Below are positions 38,180 to 47,566 of a stretch of 64,000 bases of DNA, one piece after another. Within the stretch, counting starts at the first letter, position 1. Each line of letters starts with the position of its first letter. The DNA comes from CBDBIG01 sp965205845 [NCBI: bacterium] (GTDB lineage: Bacteria; SAR324). The stretch is from contig CBDBIG010000003.1 of assembly GCA_965205845.1 (NCBI GenBank), forward strand, positions 124,001 through 188,000. The letters are read 5' to 3'. The notes under the pieces were generated by a model. The model was not told the DNA's origin. It saw only the letters and a program-made list of their open reading frames with translations, and made no database searches. The translations under genes were made by a program, and so were the position numbers.

Positions 38180-38400
38180 CGCAACGCAGTGCTCACCCAG
38201 CCATACAACCCCGTTTTTACCAATGCAAATTGCAACGCAACACAGTGCTCACCCAGCCATACAACCCCGTTTTTACCAATGCAAATTGCAACGCAACACA
38301 GTGCTCACCCAGCCATACAACCCCGTTTTTACCAATGCAAATTGCAACGCAACACAGTGCTCACCCAGCCATACAACCCCGTTTTTACCAATGCAGATTG
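38180..38400. repeat. 56-bp tandem repeat, four copies, between dppA and dppB
   Basis: Four units with period 56 (the shared CAGTGCTCAC block starts at 38187, 38243, 38299 and 38355). Each contains CCAGCCATACAACCCCG and ends near CAATGCAAATTGC. The copies are nearly identical. The period is not a multiple of three, so open frames through the array are accidental. The dppA-dppB gap is 536 bp, and apart from this array and the hairpin it has no gene. Confidence 0.92.
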
Positions 38401-38628
38401 CCACCTACCCCATGATGAAATTTATCAGCAACGATGATGATAGACGAGTCGGCTGTTGTAAACATTGGGTTTTTTGTGCATTTCCTTATGATTCCCCCCA
38501 TGCGGATCCTCCCTTTTCACACAAAATTGCCGAACGTCCTGTATCCCTAACGGCTTAAAATCGAAAGTCAATCAAAAGTCTTTTTCCCCATTTTTTACCC
38601 CCTGCTCAAGCAGTCCATGTTGTAAATT

Positions 38629-39600
38629 ATGCTCGTTTTTATTATCCGTCGCACCATGCAAAGTGCTATTGTTGCGCTGTTTATGTCTGTCATTGTGTTT
38701 TTTGGCATCAATGTGGTGGGCGACCCTGTTGATGCGCTCATTAACCCCGAAGCAGATCAAGAGGATATCGAGAAAGCCATAAAAGCATTGGGGCTGGACA
38801 AACCCATTTGGGAACAATACCTCGTTTTTCTCAAAGGGATTACTCAGGGCAACTGGGGCAAATCGTTTGTATTTGGCACTCCCGCCTTAAAATTGATTAT
38901 AGAACGGATGCCTGCAACCTTTGAATTGGCTTCGTGCTCCATGCTTATTGCCGTGTTGCTGGGCATCCCGCTGGGTGTGATCGCGGGGCTGCGGCACGAA
39001 AGTGCGATTGGGCGATCGATTATGAGTTTTTCTATTTTGGGGTTTTCGCTACCCACCTTTTGGGTAGGGCTGATGCTCATCCTTATTTTTGCGGTGCACC
39101 TTGGTTGGTTGCCTGCTACAGGGCGGGGTAGTACGCAGCTGTTGTTTGGCGTTCCCGTCTCGTTTTTATCATGGGATGGCTTACAGCACCTTTTTTTACC
39201 CGCCCTAAACCTTGCACTGTTTAAGTTGGCATTGGTTATTCGGCTGGCGCGTGCTGGCACTAAAGAGGTAATGCATCAAGACTATATCAAATTTGCACGC
39301 GCCAAAGGTTTGAGCAACCAGCGCGTGGTGTTGGTACATGTAATGAAGAACATTATGATTCCAGTGGTAACCGTGCTTGGTCTTGAACTGGGAGGCGTCA
39401 TTGCCTTTGCCGTGGTGACCGAAACCATTTTTGCCTGGCCTGGAATTGGAAAACTCCTCATTGACTCCATTCAAATTTTGGATCGCCCTGTGGTGGTTGC
39501 CTATTTAATCATTACTGTTTTAATGTTCATCGTCATCAATTTATGTGTTGATATTATCTACTCCATCCTTGACCCTCGGGTAAGGTTGCAGGAGTCTTAA
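38629..39600 (+). CDS. dppB: Peptide ABC transporter, permease
   Basis: A 323-residue integral membrane protein with six predicted helices, beginning with a long first helix (RTMQSAIVALFMSVIVFFGI). It has typical OppB blocks: GLDKPIWEQYLVFLKG, SFVFGTPALKLIIERMPATF, and the cytoplasmic EAA loop EVMHQDYIKFARAKGLSNQR. It forms the inner-membrane channel with the protein encoded at 39635. Confidence 0.95.
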   Translation: MLVFIIRRTMQSAIVALFMSVIVFFGINVVGDPVDALINPEADQEDIEKAIKALGLDKPIWEQYLVFLKGITQGNWGKSFVFGTPALKLIIERMPATFELASCSMLIAVLLGIPLGVIAGLRHESAIGRSIMSFSILGFSLPTFWVGLMLILIFAVHLGWLPATGRGSTQLLFGVPVSFLSWDGLQHLFLPALNLALFKLALVIRLARAGTKEVMHQDYIKFARAKGLSNQRVVLVHVMKNIMIPVVTVLGLELGGVIAFAVVTETIFAWPGIGKLLIDSIQILDRPVVVAYLIITVLMFIVINLCVDIIYSILDPRVRLQES

Positions 39601-39634
39601 AAAAAATAACAAGGAATACCTTTGTAATAGGTCT

Positions 39635-40561
39635 ATGATGAATGCCTTTGCCTCAACGGCCAAAGATGAGCAAGCGCCACCCCCCGAAAAAACCTTGCTG
39701 GTTTCCTTTGCCCACGATTTTTTCCAAAGCAAAATTGCCAGCATTGCGTTGGTGCTGTTTTTGAGCATCCTCATTCTCGCCTTGTTTGCCCCGCTGATTT
39801 CACCTCAAAACCCCTACGACCTTGCCTTGGTAAGCGTATTGGATGCAAGGTTGTCCCCGGGGGAGTCTTCCTTTGAAACGGGTTTGGTCTTTTTGTTGGG
39901 GTCTGATGGTGCAGGACGCGATGTGCTAAGTGCCATTTTATATGGCTTGCGTACCAGCTTGTTTGTGGGGTTAATGAGCGGATTTTTGGCCATGGTCATC
40001 GGGATGACCGTGGGTCTGATTGCGGCTTATTTTGGAGGTAAGGTCGAAACTTTCATCATGCGCTTCGTGGATATGCAGCTCTCTTTCCCTGCTGTGCTGA
40101 TTGCGTTGGTGTTGGTTAGCATTTTAGGCAAAGGGGCGGATAAGGTAATTATTGCCTTGGTGGTGGTACAATGGGCGTATTATGCACGTACTGTGCGGGG
40201 GTCTGCTTTGGTTGAGCGGCGCAAAGAGTACATTGAGGCGGCCCGTTGCCTTGCCTTAAGCCCTTTGCGCATCGTTTTTCGACATTTGCTTCCCAATTGC
40301 CTCCCCCCTTTGATTGTGGTGGGTGCTGTGCAGACTGCCCATGCCATTTCTTTGGAGGCTACCCTCTCATTTTTAGGGATTGGTTTGCCCCAAACCGAGC
40401 CTTCTTTAGGGCTCCTTATCTCTAATGGGTATGAATATTTATTGTCTAACAAGTATTGGATTTCAGTGTTCCCAGGGGTTGCATTGCTATTGCTCATCGC
40501 CTCACTGAACCTGGTGGGTGACCATTTAAGAGATATTTTAAACCCAAGGCTACAGCGATGA
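39635..40561 (+). CDS. dppC: Peptide ABC transporter, permease
   Basis: A 308-residue permease of the OppC type: an N-terminal cytoplasmic segment, then membrane helices and the block LLGSDGAGRDVLSAILYGLR followed by TSLFVGLMSG. The EAA loop RRKEYIEAARCLALSPLRIV contacts the ATPases. The stop overlaps the ATG of the next gene by one base (ATGA), showing translational coupling. Confidence 0.95.
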   Translation: MMNAFASTAKDEQAPPPEKTLLVSFAHDFFQSKIASIALVLFLSILILALFAPLISPQNPYDLALVSVLDARLSPGESSFETGLVFLLGSDGAGRDVLSAILYGLRTSLFVGLMSGFLAMVIGMTVGLIAAYFGGKVETFIMRFVDMQLSFPAVLIALVLVSILGKGADKVIIALVVVQWAYYARTVRGSALVERRKEYIEAARCLALSPLRIVFRHLLPNCLPPLIVVGAVQTAHAISLEATLSFLGIGLPQTEPSLGLLISNGYEYLLSNKYWISVFPGVALLLLIASLNLVGDHLRDILNPRLQR

Positions 40562-41529
40562 AGACAGCACCCGTTGTGCTGGAGGTTAAAAACCTAAGCA
40601 CCCACTTTGCAACCAAGCAGGGCATTGCCAAGGCCGTGGATGGGGTTAGTTTTTCCCTGAAACAAGGGGAGGTGCTGGGTTTGGTTGGCGAGTCGGGTTC
40701 GGGGAAATCGGTTACGGGGTTTTCTATTTTAGGGCTGGTTGACCCCCCTGGAAAGGTGGTTGGGGGTTCGATTAAATTACAAGGTGAGGAGATCGTTGGT
40801 GCAGACGATGCACTACTGCGCCAGATGCGTGGTCCCAAAATGACCATGATTTTTCAAGACCCCATGATGACTCTCAACCCTGTACTGCGAGTCGATACCC
40901 AAATGGTTGAGGCGGTCCAGGCTCACGAGAAAGTGTCGCGCCAGGCGGCACTGAGCCGCGCCGAGCAGTCCTTAAACCAGGTAGGCATTCCTTCACCAAA
41001 AGAAAGGCTAAAAGCCTACCCCCATGAGCTTTCTGGTGGTATGCGACAACGGGTGGCCATCGCCATCGCCATGTTGCACCGTCCCGCATTAATTATTGCA
41101 GATGAGCCCACCACCGCTTTGGACGTAACCATTCAAGGGCAAATTTTGTACGAAATGCAAAAACTGTGTGCCGACACGGGGGCTGCACTGATTTGGATTA
41201 CCCATGATTTGGCTGTGGTAGCAGGCTTGGCAGATCGCTTGGCCGTAATGTACGCTGGGAGCATTGTTGAACTAGGGGGTATTGATGAGGTGTTGGATAT
41301 GCCCTGTCATCCCTACACCCATGGTCTTATTAACTCCGTTCCAAATGAGCAGCAACTGGGCAAGACCCTCTTTCAAATCCCGGGGATGGCGCCGTCTTTG
41401 TTAAACCTGTCCCAAGGTTGCGCATTCCAACCGCGTTGCCCGCGGGCCCTCGAGCAATGTACGCAGGTGCCGCCGCTCAAAGAATCGACCAAAGGCCGTT
41501 TTGTACGCTGTTATAATCCTCATCTTTAA
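40558..41529 (+). CDS. dppD: Peptide ABC transporter, ATP-binding protein
   Basis: A 323-residue cytosolic ATPase: Walker A GESGSGKS, signature LSGGMRQRVAIA, Walker B LIIADEPTTALD, and the oligopeptide-type C-terminal cysteine block GCAFQPRCPRALEQC. It powers uptake with the second ATPase encoded just downstream. Confidence 0.95.
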   Translation: MKTAPVVLEVKNLSTHFATKQGIAKAVDGVSFSLKQGEVLGLVGESGSGKSVTGFSILGLVDPPGKVVGGSIKLQGEEIVGADDALLRQMRGPKMTMIFQDPMMTLNPVLRVDTQMVEAVQAHEKVSRQAALSRAEQSLNQVGIPSPKERLKAYPHELSGGMRQRVAIAIAMLHRPALIIADEPTTALDVTIQGQILYEMQKLCADTGAALIWITHDLAVVAGLADRLAVMYAGSIVELGGIDEVLDMPCHPYTHGLINSVPNEQQLGKTLFQIPGMAPSLLNLSQGCAFQPRCPRALEQCTQVPPLKESTKGRFVRCYNPHL

Positions 41530-41571
41530 AAATCTCATTTCCCCTTAGCGTGTTTGGTTTTAGTTTTAAAA

Positions 41572-42591
41572 ATGCCTTCTCCAAGTTCAACGAACACCAA
41601 AAAGATTACCCCGTTGGCCCATGCCGATGCTGTTTCCAAGCGTTTTGTGAATCGCTTGGATATGGCCGCCAAAATAGGGCGCATGCTGGGGGCCAAGGTA
41701 AACGAAAACGTGGTCCATGCAGTTGACGGCGTCGATGTTAAGGTTTATGAGGGCGAAGTGGTAGGCTTGGTTGGGGAGTCAGGCTGTGGAAAATCGACTT
41801 TGGGGCGCGTAATGGTGGGTTTGCTACCCCCTAGTGAAGGCAAGGCACACTACCAAGGGATTGATATATACACCCAAAAAGAGCGTTCGATTCAACTCAA
41901 ATCGCAGATGATTTTTCAAGATCCTTTCGCCAGTCTAAACCCACGTATGCGGGTTAGGCAAATTGTGAGCGAAGCACCACTGGCACATGGCATCATTGAC
42001 AAGCCACAGGCCGGAGAGTACACAGCAGAGATGCTTGAACGCGTGGGTCTCGATCCCAGTTACCACAACCGATTTCCGCATCAATTTTCGGGAGGCCAAC
42101 GTCAACGCTTGGGAATTGCCCGTGCATTGGCCGTGGAGCCGCGGTTTTTGGTTTGCGATGAAGCCGTTGCTGCATTGGATGTCTCGATTCAAGCGCAAAT
42201 TCTCAATTTATTTATGGATTTGCGCCAAAAATATAACCTAACCTATCTGTTTATCAGCCACGACCTCTCGGTGGTGCGCCATATTTGCGATGAAGTGGTC
42301 ATTATGTATTTGGGTCGTGTGGTCGAAAAATCACCCGCAAAAGCGCTGTTTGATACACCCAATCACCCTTACACCCAAGCCCTGCTGGAGGAAGCCCCAA
42401 AGATTAACCTGCGCAAACGTACTTATCAACCCATTAAGGGTGAGATCCCCTCGCCCCTCAATCCGCCAAGCGGCTGCCATTTTCACCCGCGTTGTGCTTT
42501 TGCAAAGGAACGCTGTCGCATGGAGTACCCCAAACTCATTCAAATCAAGGGAGAAAATAGATTTTCTGCCTGCCATTTAAATGAAGCATAG
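41572..42591 (+). CDS. dppF: Peptide ABC transporter, ATP-binding protein
   Basis: A 339-residue ATPase with Walker A GESGCGKS, signature FSGGQRQRLGIARAL and the cysteine block GCHFHPRCAFAKERC. The Walker B segment FLVCDEAVAALD has Ala where most relatives have Pro (DEPVSALD), while the catalytic Glu is kept. The ATG at 41572 is preferred over a TTG at 41554. This is the fifth and last gene of the dppABCDF-type operon. Confidence 0.93.
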   Translation: MPSPSSTNTKKITPLAHADAVSKRFVNRLDMAAKIGRMLGAKVNENVVHAVDGVDVKVYEGEVVGLVGESGCGKSTLGRVMVGLLPPSEGKAHYQGIDIYTQKERSIQLKSQMIFQDPFASLNPRMRVRQIVSEAPLAHGIIDKPQAGEYTAEMLERVGLDPSYHNRFPHQFSGGQRQRLGIARALAVEPRFLVCDEAVAALDVSIQAQILNLFMDLRQKYNLTYLFISHDLSVVRHICDEVVIMYLGRVVEKSPAKALFDTPNHPYTQALLEEAPKINLRKRTYQPIKGEIPSPLNPPSGCHFHPRCAFAKERCRMEYPKLIQIKGENRFSACHLNEA

Positions 42592-42788
42592 GCAAACCAT
42601 GTACTGACACGGCCAAAAAATAAAATGAACCCCCTTTGATGCATAATCGATTGAGCTGCTTATGCCAAATGCCCTTATCGCGATAACGTCCGCCCCTTTT
42701 TTGTGGAATAACTCTCCAAGGTCACATGCATGCATGTGATGCTTGTGATACGCCCGATAAAGCGCAACGATAGAAATAATAAAGGATT

Positions 42789-43712
42789 ATGCTAAAACCA
42801 CACGAGGCCCATCCCGCGGCGGGTGCGCGACGCTTGCGCATGGAAAAAGTGAATGTCACCCCCGCCCACAAAACCTTGCCCCATCCAGCAGGATCCGGCC
42901 CGCGCATTTTTGCCGACAGCGCCAACATAACCGAGATTAAGCCCTTAAAAGAGGGCGGAATCATTCACGGAGTTACCACCAACCCCACCTTGCTTAAGCG
43001 CGCGGGAGCTAACTCGTGGCAAGATGCGGTGCAAAAAATGGGTGACATATGCCAATTCATGCACCCTTTTCCAGTCTCTCTTGAATTGACGGCACTCGAT
43101 CCTGAGGCTATGCTGCAGCAAGCCCATGAATTGGCCTCCTTAAATGACAATGTGGTCATTAAAGTACCCGTAGGTGGTTACGGGGCCCTCGGCAAAAACC
43201 CCTTTACAGGCTTGCAGGTCATTCGCCGTTTGTGGGAGCGCGATATTAAGGTGAATGCCACTTTGATTTTTAACACCACCCAAGCTTTTTGGGCAGCCAA
43301 CGCAGGAGCAAGTTATGTATCTCCCTTTTTAGGGCGCCTGGCGGACCACCTTTACAAATACGATCACCCCGAGCGTGAAAGAGGGAATGCGCTCCATTTT
43401 ATTGAGAACCATAAGGTTCCCGCAGGCGGGGTTGAGCGGGTGGCCAATACCCATTACGTGGCCAGTGGCGGTGCGCGCAAAGATGCAGGCATTCGCTTGA
43501 TTCAAGAGATCATGGCTGTGTTTAATGCTTATGCCATTCATACTGAGGTGCTTGCGGCTTCGCTGCGCCATGCAGCGCAAGTGAGCGAGTGCTTGTTGGC
43601 GGGGGTGGATATTTTAACCGTTCCAGCACCCATTCTTATGGGAGTGGCAGACCACCCCTTAAGCGATGAGGGGATGCGCATGTTCTACGAAGATGCCAAG
43701 GCGTTTGCCTAA
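42789..43712 (+). CDS. tal: Transaldolase, FSA-like subfamily
   Basis: A 307-residue enzyme of the non-oxidative pentose phosphate pathway, moving a dihydroxyacetone unit between sugar phosphates. IFADSANITEIKPLKEGG and GVTTNPTLLKRAG are family hallmarks, VVIKVPVGGYG likely holds the Schiff-base Lys, and NATLIFNTTQAFWAANAGA, then YVSPFLGRLADH, close the barrel. About 35 N-terminal residues precede the conserved domain, an extension of unknown role. AAAGGATT lies before the ATG. Confidence 0.92.
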   Translation: MLKPHEAHPAAGARRLRMEKVNVTPAHKTLPHPAGSGPRIFADSANITEIKPLKEGGIIHGVTTNPTLLKRAGANSWQDAVQKMGDICQFMHPFPVSLELTALDPEAMLQQAHELASLNDNVVIKVPVGGYGALGKNPFTGLQVIRRLWERDIKVNATLIFNTTQAFWAANAGASYVSPFLGRLADHLYKYDHPERERGNALHFIENHKVPAGGVERVANTHYVASGGARKDAGIRLIQEIMAVFNAYAIHTEVLAASLRHAAQVSECLLAGVDILTVPAPILMGVADHPLSDEGMRMFYEDAKAFA

Positions 43713-43767
43713 ATGATTGGCTCTTAAAAAAACGAATTAGCAGGGTGCAAGGATGCGAGGAGCGTGA

Positions 43768-45132
43768 TTGATTTTGATGCCGGGAAACAAAACAGGGCGA
43801 GCATCGCTTGGAGACCCCAGTCTCGAGCGCAATGCTGTAAAGAAGGGTGCTGTAGGTACGCAAAGGGAAGAGCGTGTGTTGTTGCAGCCCGTGAGAGGGG
43901 TGCGCGACTTTTATCCTGAAGACATGCGCAGGCGTCAATGGTTATTTGACACATGGCGCAATACCGCCAAAGGGTTTGGCATGGAAGAGTATGATGCCTG
44001 TGTGCTTGAGCATGAGGCCTTGTATCTGCGCAAGGCGGGAGAAGAAATTGCGGAGCAACTCTACCATTTTGAGGACAAAAACCAGCGACGCCTCGCGTTG
44101 CGCCCCGAGATGACCCCCTCTTTGGCACGCATGGTGTTACAGCGCAAAAATACCCTCTCCTTTCCATTAAAATGGTTTTCCCTTCCCCAGTGCTTTCGCT
44201 ACGAACGCATGACTCGTGGGAGACGCAGAGAACATTTTCAATGGAATGCAGATATTGTTGGTACAGCCGATCTGTGGGCTGATGTGGAAATCGTATGCTT
44301 GCTTCTAAGTGCCATGGGCAACCTAGGCTTGAACGCCGAGACTGTCCAACTACACCTCAATCACCGTGGCCTGATGAGTGCCGTCCTGAAACGGGCAGGG
44401 ATTCCCATGCATCAAATGGTGGAAGTTTTGGTGGTGATGGACAAGCGCGACAAATTAAATGCTGCGGACTTCAAGAAACAACTCACCGAGTTAGGGCTTC
44501 ACTCCGCCCAGGTGGATGGTGTGTTGACCTTAATGGATGCCAAATCCTTGCCAGATGTGGCAGATTTGCTGCAAGAAGAGGGCGTTTTGCGCGAATTGGA
44601 CGACATCATGGCTGCCGTTCAAAAAGCAGGATTTGGGGACTGGGTGGTGTTTGATCCCTCAGTGGTCCGCGGCTTGGCTTATTATACGGGGCTGGTGTTT
44701 GAAGGGCGTGATACCAAGGGTGAATTGAGGGCCATTTGCGGTGGAGGGCGTTATGATGGCTTGCTGTCGACTTTGGGTGGCCCACCGACGCCTGCTGTGG
44801 GCTTTGGTTTTGGTGATGCGATCATTATGGAGGTCTTGCAATCCTCCGCACTGCTACCCAACATGCCAAACCAAGGGGACGATGCCGTGATTCCTTATGG
44901 GAGCGAGGCAGGCGAAATGGCCATGCAAGTGGCCATGAAACTGCGTGCACAAGGGAGAAGGGTTTACGTTGATTTTAGCTTTAGGCGTTTGAAGCGGAGC
45001 TTGAGCAAAGCGGTTGAACAAGGGTTTTTGCGTGCAATACTGCTAATGCCAGAAGAACTGGCGCGTGGGATGGTGGTTGTGCGCGACTTAAGAACCCATC
45101 AAGAAACGGCCATCCCTCTTCACCAGCTGTAA
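43768..45132 (+). CDS. hisS: Histidyl-tRNA synthetase
   Basis: A class II synthetase of 454 residues. Motif 2 is CFRYERMTRGRRREHFQ, the histidine-specific motif is VRGLAYYTGLVFE, and motif 3 lies in GFGFGDAI. A C-terminal anticodon-binding domain (AMQVAMKLRAQGRRVYVDFS, RGMVVVRDL) shows it is HisS and not the regulatory paralogue HisZ, which lacks that domain. AGGAG lies five bases before a TTG at 43768, a good start; the ATG at 43777 three codons later is possible. A variable 30-residue N-terminal extension precedes RGVRDFYPEDM. Confidence 0.93.
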   Translation: MILMPGNKTGRASLGDPSLERNAVKKGAVGTQREERVLLQPVRGVRDFYPEDMRRRQWLFDTWRNTAKGFGMEEYDACVLEHEALYLRKAGEEIAEQLYHFEDKNQRRLALRPEMTPSLARMVLQRKNTLSFPLKWFSLPQCFRYERMTRGRRREHFQWNADIVGTADLWADVEIVCLLLSAMGNLGLNAETVQLHLNHRGLMSAVLKRAGIPMHQMVEVLVVMDKRDKLNAADFKKQLTELGLHSAQVDGVLTLMDAKSLPDVADLLQEEGVLRELDDIMAAVQKAGFGDWVVFDPSVVRGLAYYTGLVFEGRDTKGELRAICGGGRYDGLLSTLGGPPTPAVGFGFGDAIIMEVLQSSALLPNMPNQGDDAVIPYGSEAGEMAMQVAMKLRAQGRRVYVDFSFRRLKRSLSKAVEQGFLRAILLMPEELARGMVVVRDLRTHQETAIPLHQL

Positions 45133-45279
45133 TACCCTTCTTGGCTAAGCAAACAATTTGCACACATAACCCCCTTTTCAAAAATGCAGGCAGCAATCTC
45201 TTTTTTATGTCAATCGAGTCGCTTTACTTTTTTTGCAATACACGCCAACACAACACACAAAAAAGGCCTTAAATACGTC

Positions 45280-46134
45280 ATGTCTCAAGATTTACACGTA
45301 TTGGATTTTATTCCGGCGCAAGAAAAACGCCTCCCCCTGTTATTTGATAGCCCCCACAGCGGTACTGTTTATCCAAGTGACTTTGACTATACCATTGAAC
45401 ATAACATTCTTAGGTTGGCAGAAGACGCTTACGTTGATGAATTATTTCGCCATGCTCCAAAAGTGGGTGCTGGTCTTTTGCGTGCCCTGTTTCCACGGAG
45501 TTACATCGACCCTAATCGCAGCACAGAAGATTTTGACGTGAATATGGTCGATGGGGCTTGGGATATGCCAACCAACCCAGGGTCCAAAACCAGGCAAGGC
45601 ATTGGCTTAATATTTCGTGACTTGCCTAGCCGCGGTGCGGTGTATAGCCGGATGCTGACTATAGATGAGGTGCACCAACGCATTGATCGGTATTGGCGAC
45701 CGTATCATCAGCGCATTGGGCAAGAAATAAATGCTTTGTATGCCCAATTTGGCAAAGTATGGCACGTAAACTGCCACTCCATGCCTGCCTATAGCAGTAA
45801 AGCCGCCCCGGATGGGGCCGTAAAACGCGCCGAAGTGGTGTTGGGCGATCGACATCAAAGCACTTGCAGCCCTGAATTTACCCAGTTTATTCAGCAGTTT
45901 TTCGTCACCACGGGCTATCAGGTTAAGGTGAACGAACCTTATGCAGGTGTTGAACTTGTTCGCCGTTATTCTAATCCTGGGCAAGGACGTCACAGCATTC
46001 AAGTGGAGCTGCGCAGAGATTTGTATATGAATGAGGAAACGCTAGAAAAAAACCCTGGTTTTACCAAATTGCAAAAAGATTTAAGCGCGTTGTGCGTAGC
46101 ATTAGGCGATTATGTGCGCCAAAAGCTGCTTTAA
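45280..46134 (+). CDS. hutG: N-formylglutamate amidohydrolase
   Basis: A 284-residue enzyme that hydrolyses N-formylglutamate to glutamate and formate, the last step of one histidine degradation route. Family blocks are PLLFDSPHSGTVYP, LFPRSYIDPNRSTEDFDV, HVNCHSMP and PYAGVELVRRYSNPGQGRHS. The ATG at 45280 is chosen; an upstream frame to 45184 adds a non-homologous leader. No other histidine-degradation genes are in the window, so it may instead act on other formyl amides. The symbol follows the common naming. Confidence 0.9.
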   Translation: MSQDLHVLDFIPAQEKRLPLLFDSPHSGTVYPSDFDYTIEHNILRLAEDAYVDELFRHAPKVGAGLLRALFPRSYIDPNRSTEDFDVNMVDGAWDMPTNPGSKTRQGIGLIFRDLPSRGAVYSRMLTIDEVHQRIDRYWRPYHQRIGQEINALYAQFGKVWHVNCHSMPAYSSKAAPDGAVKRAEVVLGDRHQSTCSPEFTQFIQQFFVTTGYQVKVNEPYAGVELVRRYSNPGQGRHSIQVELRRDLYMNEETLEKNPGFTKLQKDLSALCVALGDYVRQKLL

Positions 46135-46541
46135 AATCCACGCACTCCACGGGCTATATACGTCAGAACCCCAAGGTTTTATCATCCGACTGACCTGCCG
46201 AATACCATCATTGCAAAGCCTGCTGCAACACCATTCTATCGGATAAGGTTTTATCATCCGACTGACCTGCCGAATACCATCATTGCAAAGCCTGCTGCAA
46301 CACCATTCTATCTGTATGAAGTCTGCCGTTAGGATGGCGCAGGGACGCACTAACGGCCGATGCGGTGCCTGATGAGGCGGGCTGTGCTCGGCAAAATCTC
46401 CAAGGAGACTTGGGAGAGCAACCCATTCGCAAGTGCGATCATTCGTCATGCAGCAAGCAATTTTAAAACCACCTAACCCATCGCACCCTCATACCCGCTG
46501 GGTTTCGAACTTAATGTTCATGGAAAATCACACGCGGCGGG
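46135..46541. other. Spacer with 72-bp duplication
   Basis: It contains the 72-bp tandem repeat listed separately and, at 46320-46440, a GC-rich stretch with several short inverted repeats that might be a structured RNA, though no known family fits. No gene is supported. Confidence 0.4.
46173..46316. repeat. 72-bp tandem repeat, two copies
   Basis: Two units of 72 bp (starting at 46173 and 46245), each opening AAGGTTTTATCATCCGACTG. They differ at the very end only. The array lies between the convergent amidohydrolase and msrA genes. Confidence 0.9.
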
Positions 46542-47048
46542 TTAACGGGCACGGGCAGAAGAAAACAAACCACCAAACGGCCTTTTAGGCAGAGACTCTC
46601 TGCGCTTTGCAATGTATTGTTGATGGTAGTCTTCTGCCAGATAGTAATTGGTATAAGGCGTGATTTCCGTTACCACTTTTTTCCCAAGGTGCCCGGTGTT
46701 TTCCAATGTTTTTTTCGATTCAACAGCATTTTTTTGCTGGGTTTCGTCAAGGGTAAAAATGGCCGAGCGATACTGCGAACCCACATCAGGACCCTGCCGA
46801 TTAAGGGTGGTTGGATCGTGACAGTCCCAAAATGCCTCAAGCATCTTTTGATACGAGGTTTGGCCTGGATCAAACTCCACCTCAACCACTTCGGCATGCC
46901 CACTGTTACCACCACATACTTCCTTGTAACTGGGATGGGGCGACTTTCCCCCACCATATCCCACCGATGTACGCGTAACACCTTGCAATTGACGAAAGGC
47001 TTCCTCAACCCCCCAAAAACATCCTGCTGCAAAATAAGCTTTGGCCAT
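46542..47048 (-). CDS. msrA: Peptide methionine sulfoxide reductase A
   Basis: A 168-residue repair enzyme that reduces methionine-S-sulfoxide. The catalytic cysteine is in AAGCFWGVEEAFRQ, and VGYGGG, GHAEVVEVEFDP and FWDCHDPTTLNRQGPDVGSQ follow. AAGGAGAAG precedes the ATG at 47048, which is preferred over an upstream frame to 47078. No recycling cysteines are seen at the C-terminus, so the resolving step may use another thiol. Confidence 0.96.
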   Translation of the reverse strand: MAKAYFAAGCFWGVEEAFRQLQGVTRTSVGYGGGKSPHPSYKEVCGGNSGHAEVVEVEFDPGQTSYQKMLEAFWDCHDPTTLNRQGPDVGSQYRSAIFTLDETQQKNAVESKKTLENTGHLGKKVVTEITPYTNYYLAEDYHQQYIAKRRESLPKRPFGGLFSSARAR

Positions 47049-47318
47049 AACCTGCTTCTCCTTACAATTGTGTGCCACTAAGGAATGCTTGCTCGGGCTA
47101 CACCACCCGAGACCCCAATCCTAGCATAAAAAACACATTCCCATCACTTTTATGCACGGTACTTGGTTTATTCTTCCCTATTTGCTAGGGTGCCTTCACT
47201 GGTTTGGCGGACGCGTCATGTGGCGCGGCCTGTCGCCAGCAGCCGCTCGCGGATTGTTCACCCACCCATCAACCCATCGTTATCCTTATAAATTATAAAA
47301 AGGGAATGCCAACACGCC

Positions 47319-47555
47319 ATGCCTTATCCCAATGTGCTGCGCAAAGCCAAAACGGTAATTTTTTCCTTCCTCAAATACGCTATGCTGGCCATGTTGGTTT
47401 TTGAACTATTGCACCACGTTGAGGCCCGCGCTTTTGCCCATTCAGGCAGCATAACCGAGCACGTACAATGGAGCACCCTCCTGGGCCATTTAGCCCTGCC
47501 AATTGCATTGATACTGGGCTGTGCGTGGTTCATAAAACGTGGTTTTAAGGCGTAG
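47319..47555 (+). CDS. Small membrane protein upstream of tyrS
   Basis: A 78-residue protein with two hydrophobic segments (FLKYAMLAMLVFELLHHVEA and LLGHLALPIALILGCAWFI) separated by a His/Ser-containing loop. It ends 11 bp before tyrS and probably shares its transcript. I do not recognise it; the histidines near the membrane could bind a metal, but that is speculation. Confidence 0.6.
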   Translation: MPYPNVLRKAKTVIFSFLKYAMLAMLVFELLHHVEARAFAHSGSITEHVQWSTLLGHLALPIALILGCAWFIKRGFKA

Positions 47556-47566
47556 AGCAAGGTTTT

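Noticed and set aside
38128-38558. Open frames running through the 56-bp repeats, and likewise through the 54-bp and 84-bp arrays
   Set aside because: They shift frame between units or arise only because the unit is a multiple of three; no start signals or protein motifs.
43768-45132. HisZ (ATP phosphoribosyltransferase regulatory subunit)
   Set aside because: The protein has the anticodon-binding C-terminal domain and the histidine-specific motif of a true synthetase.
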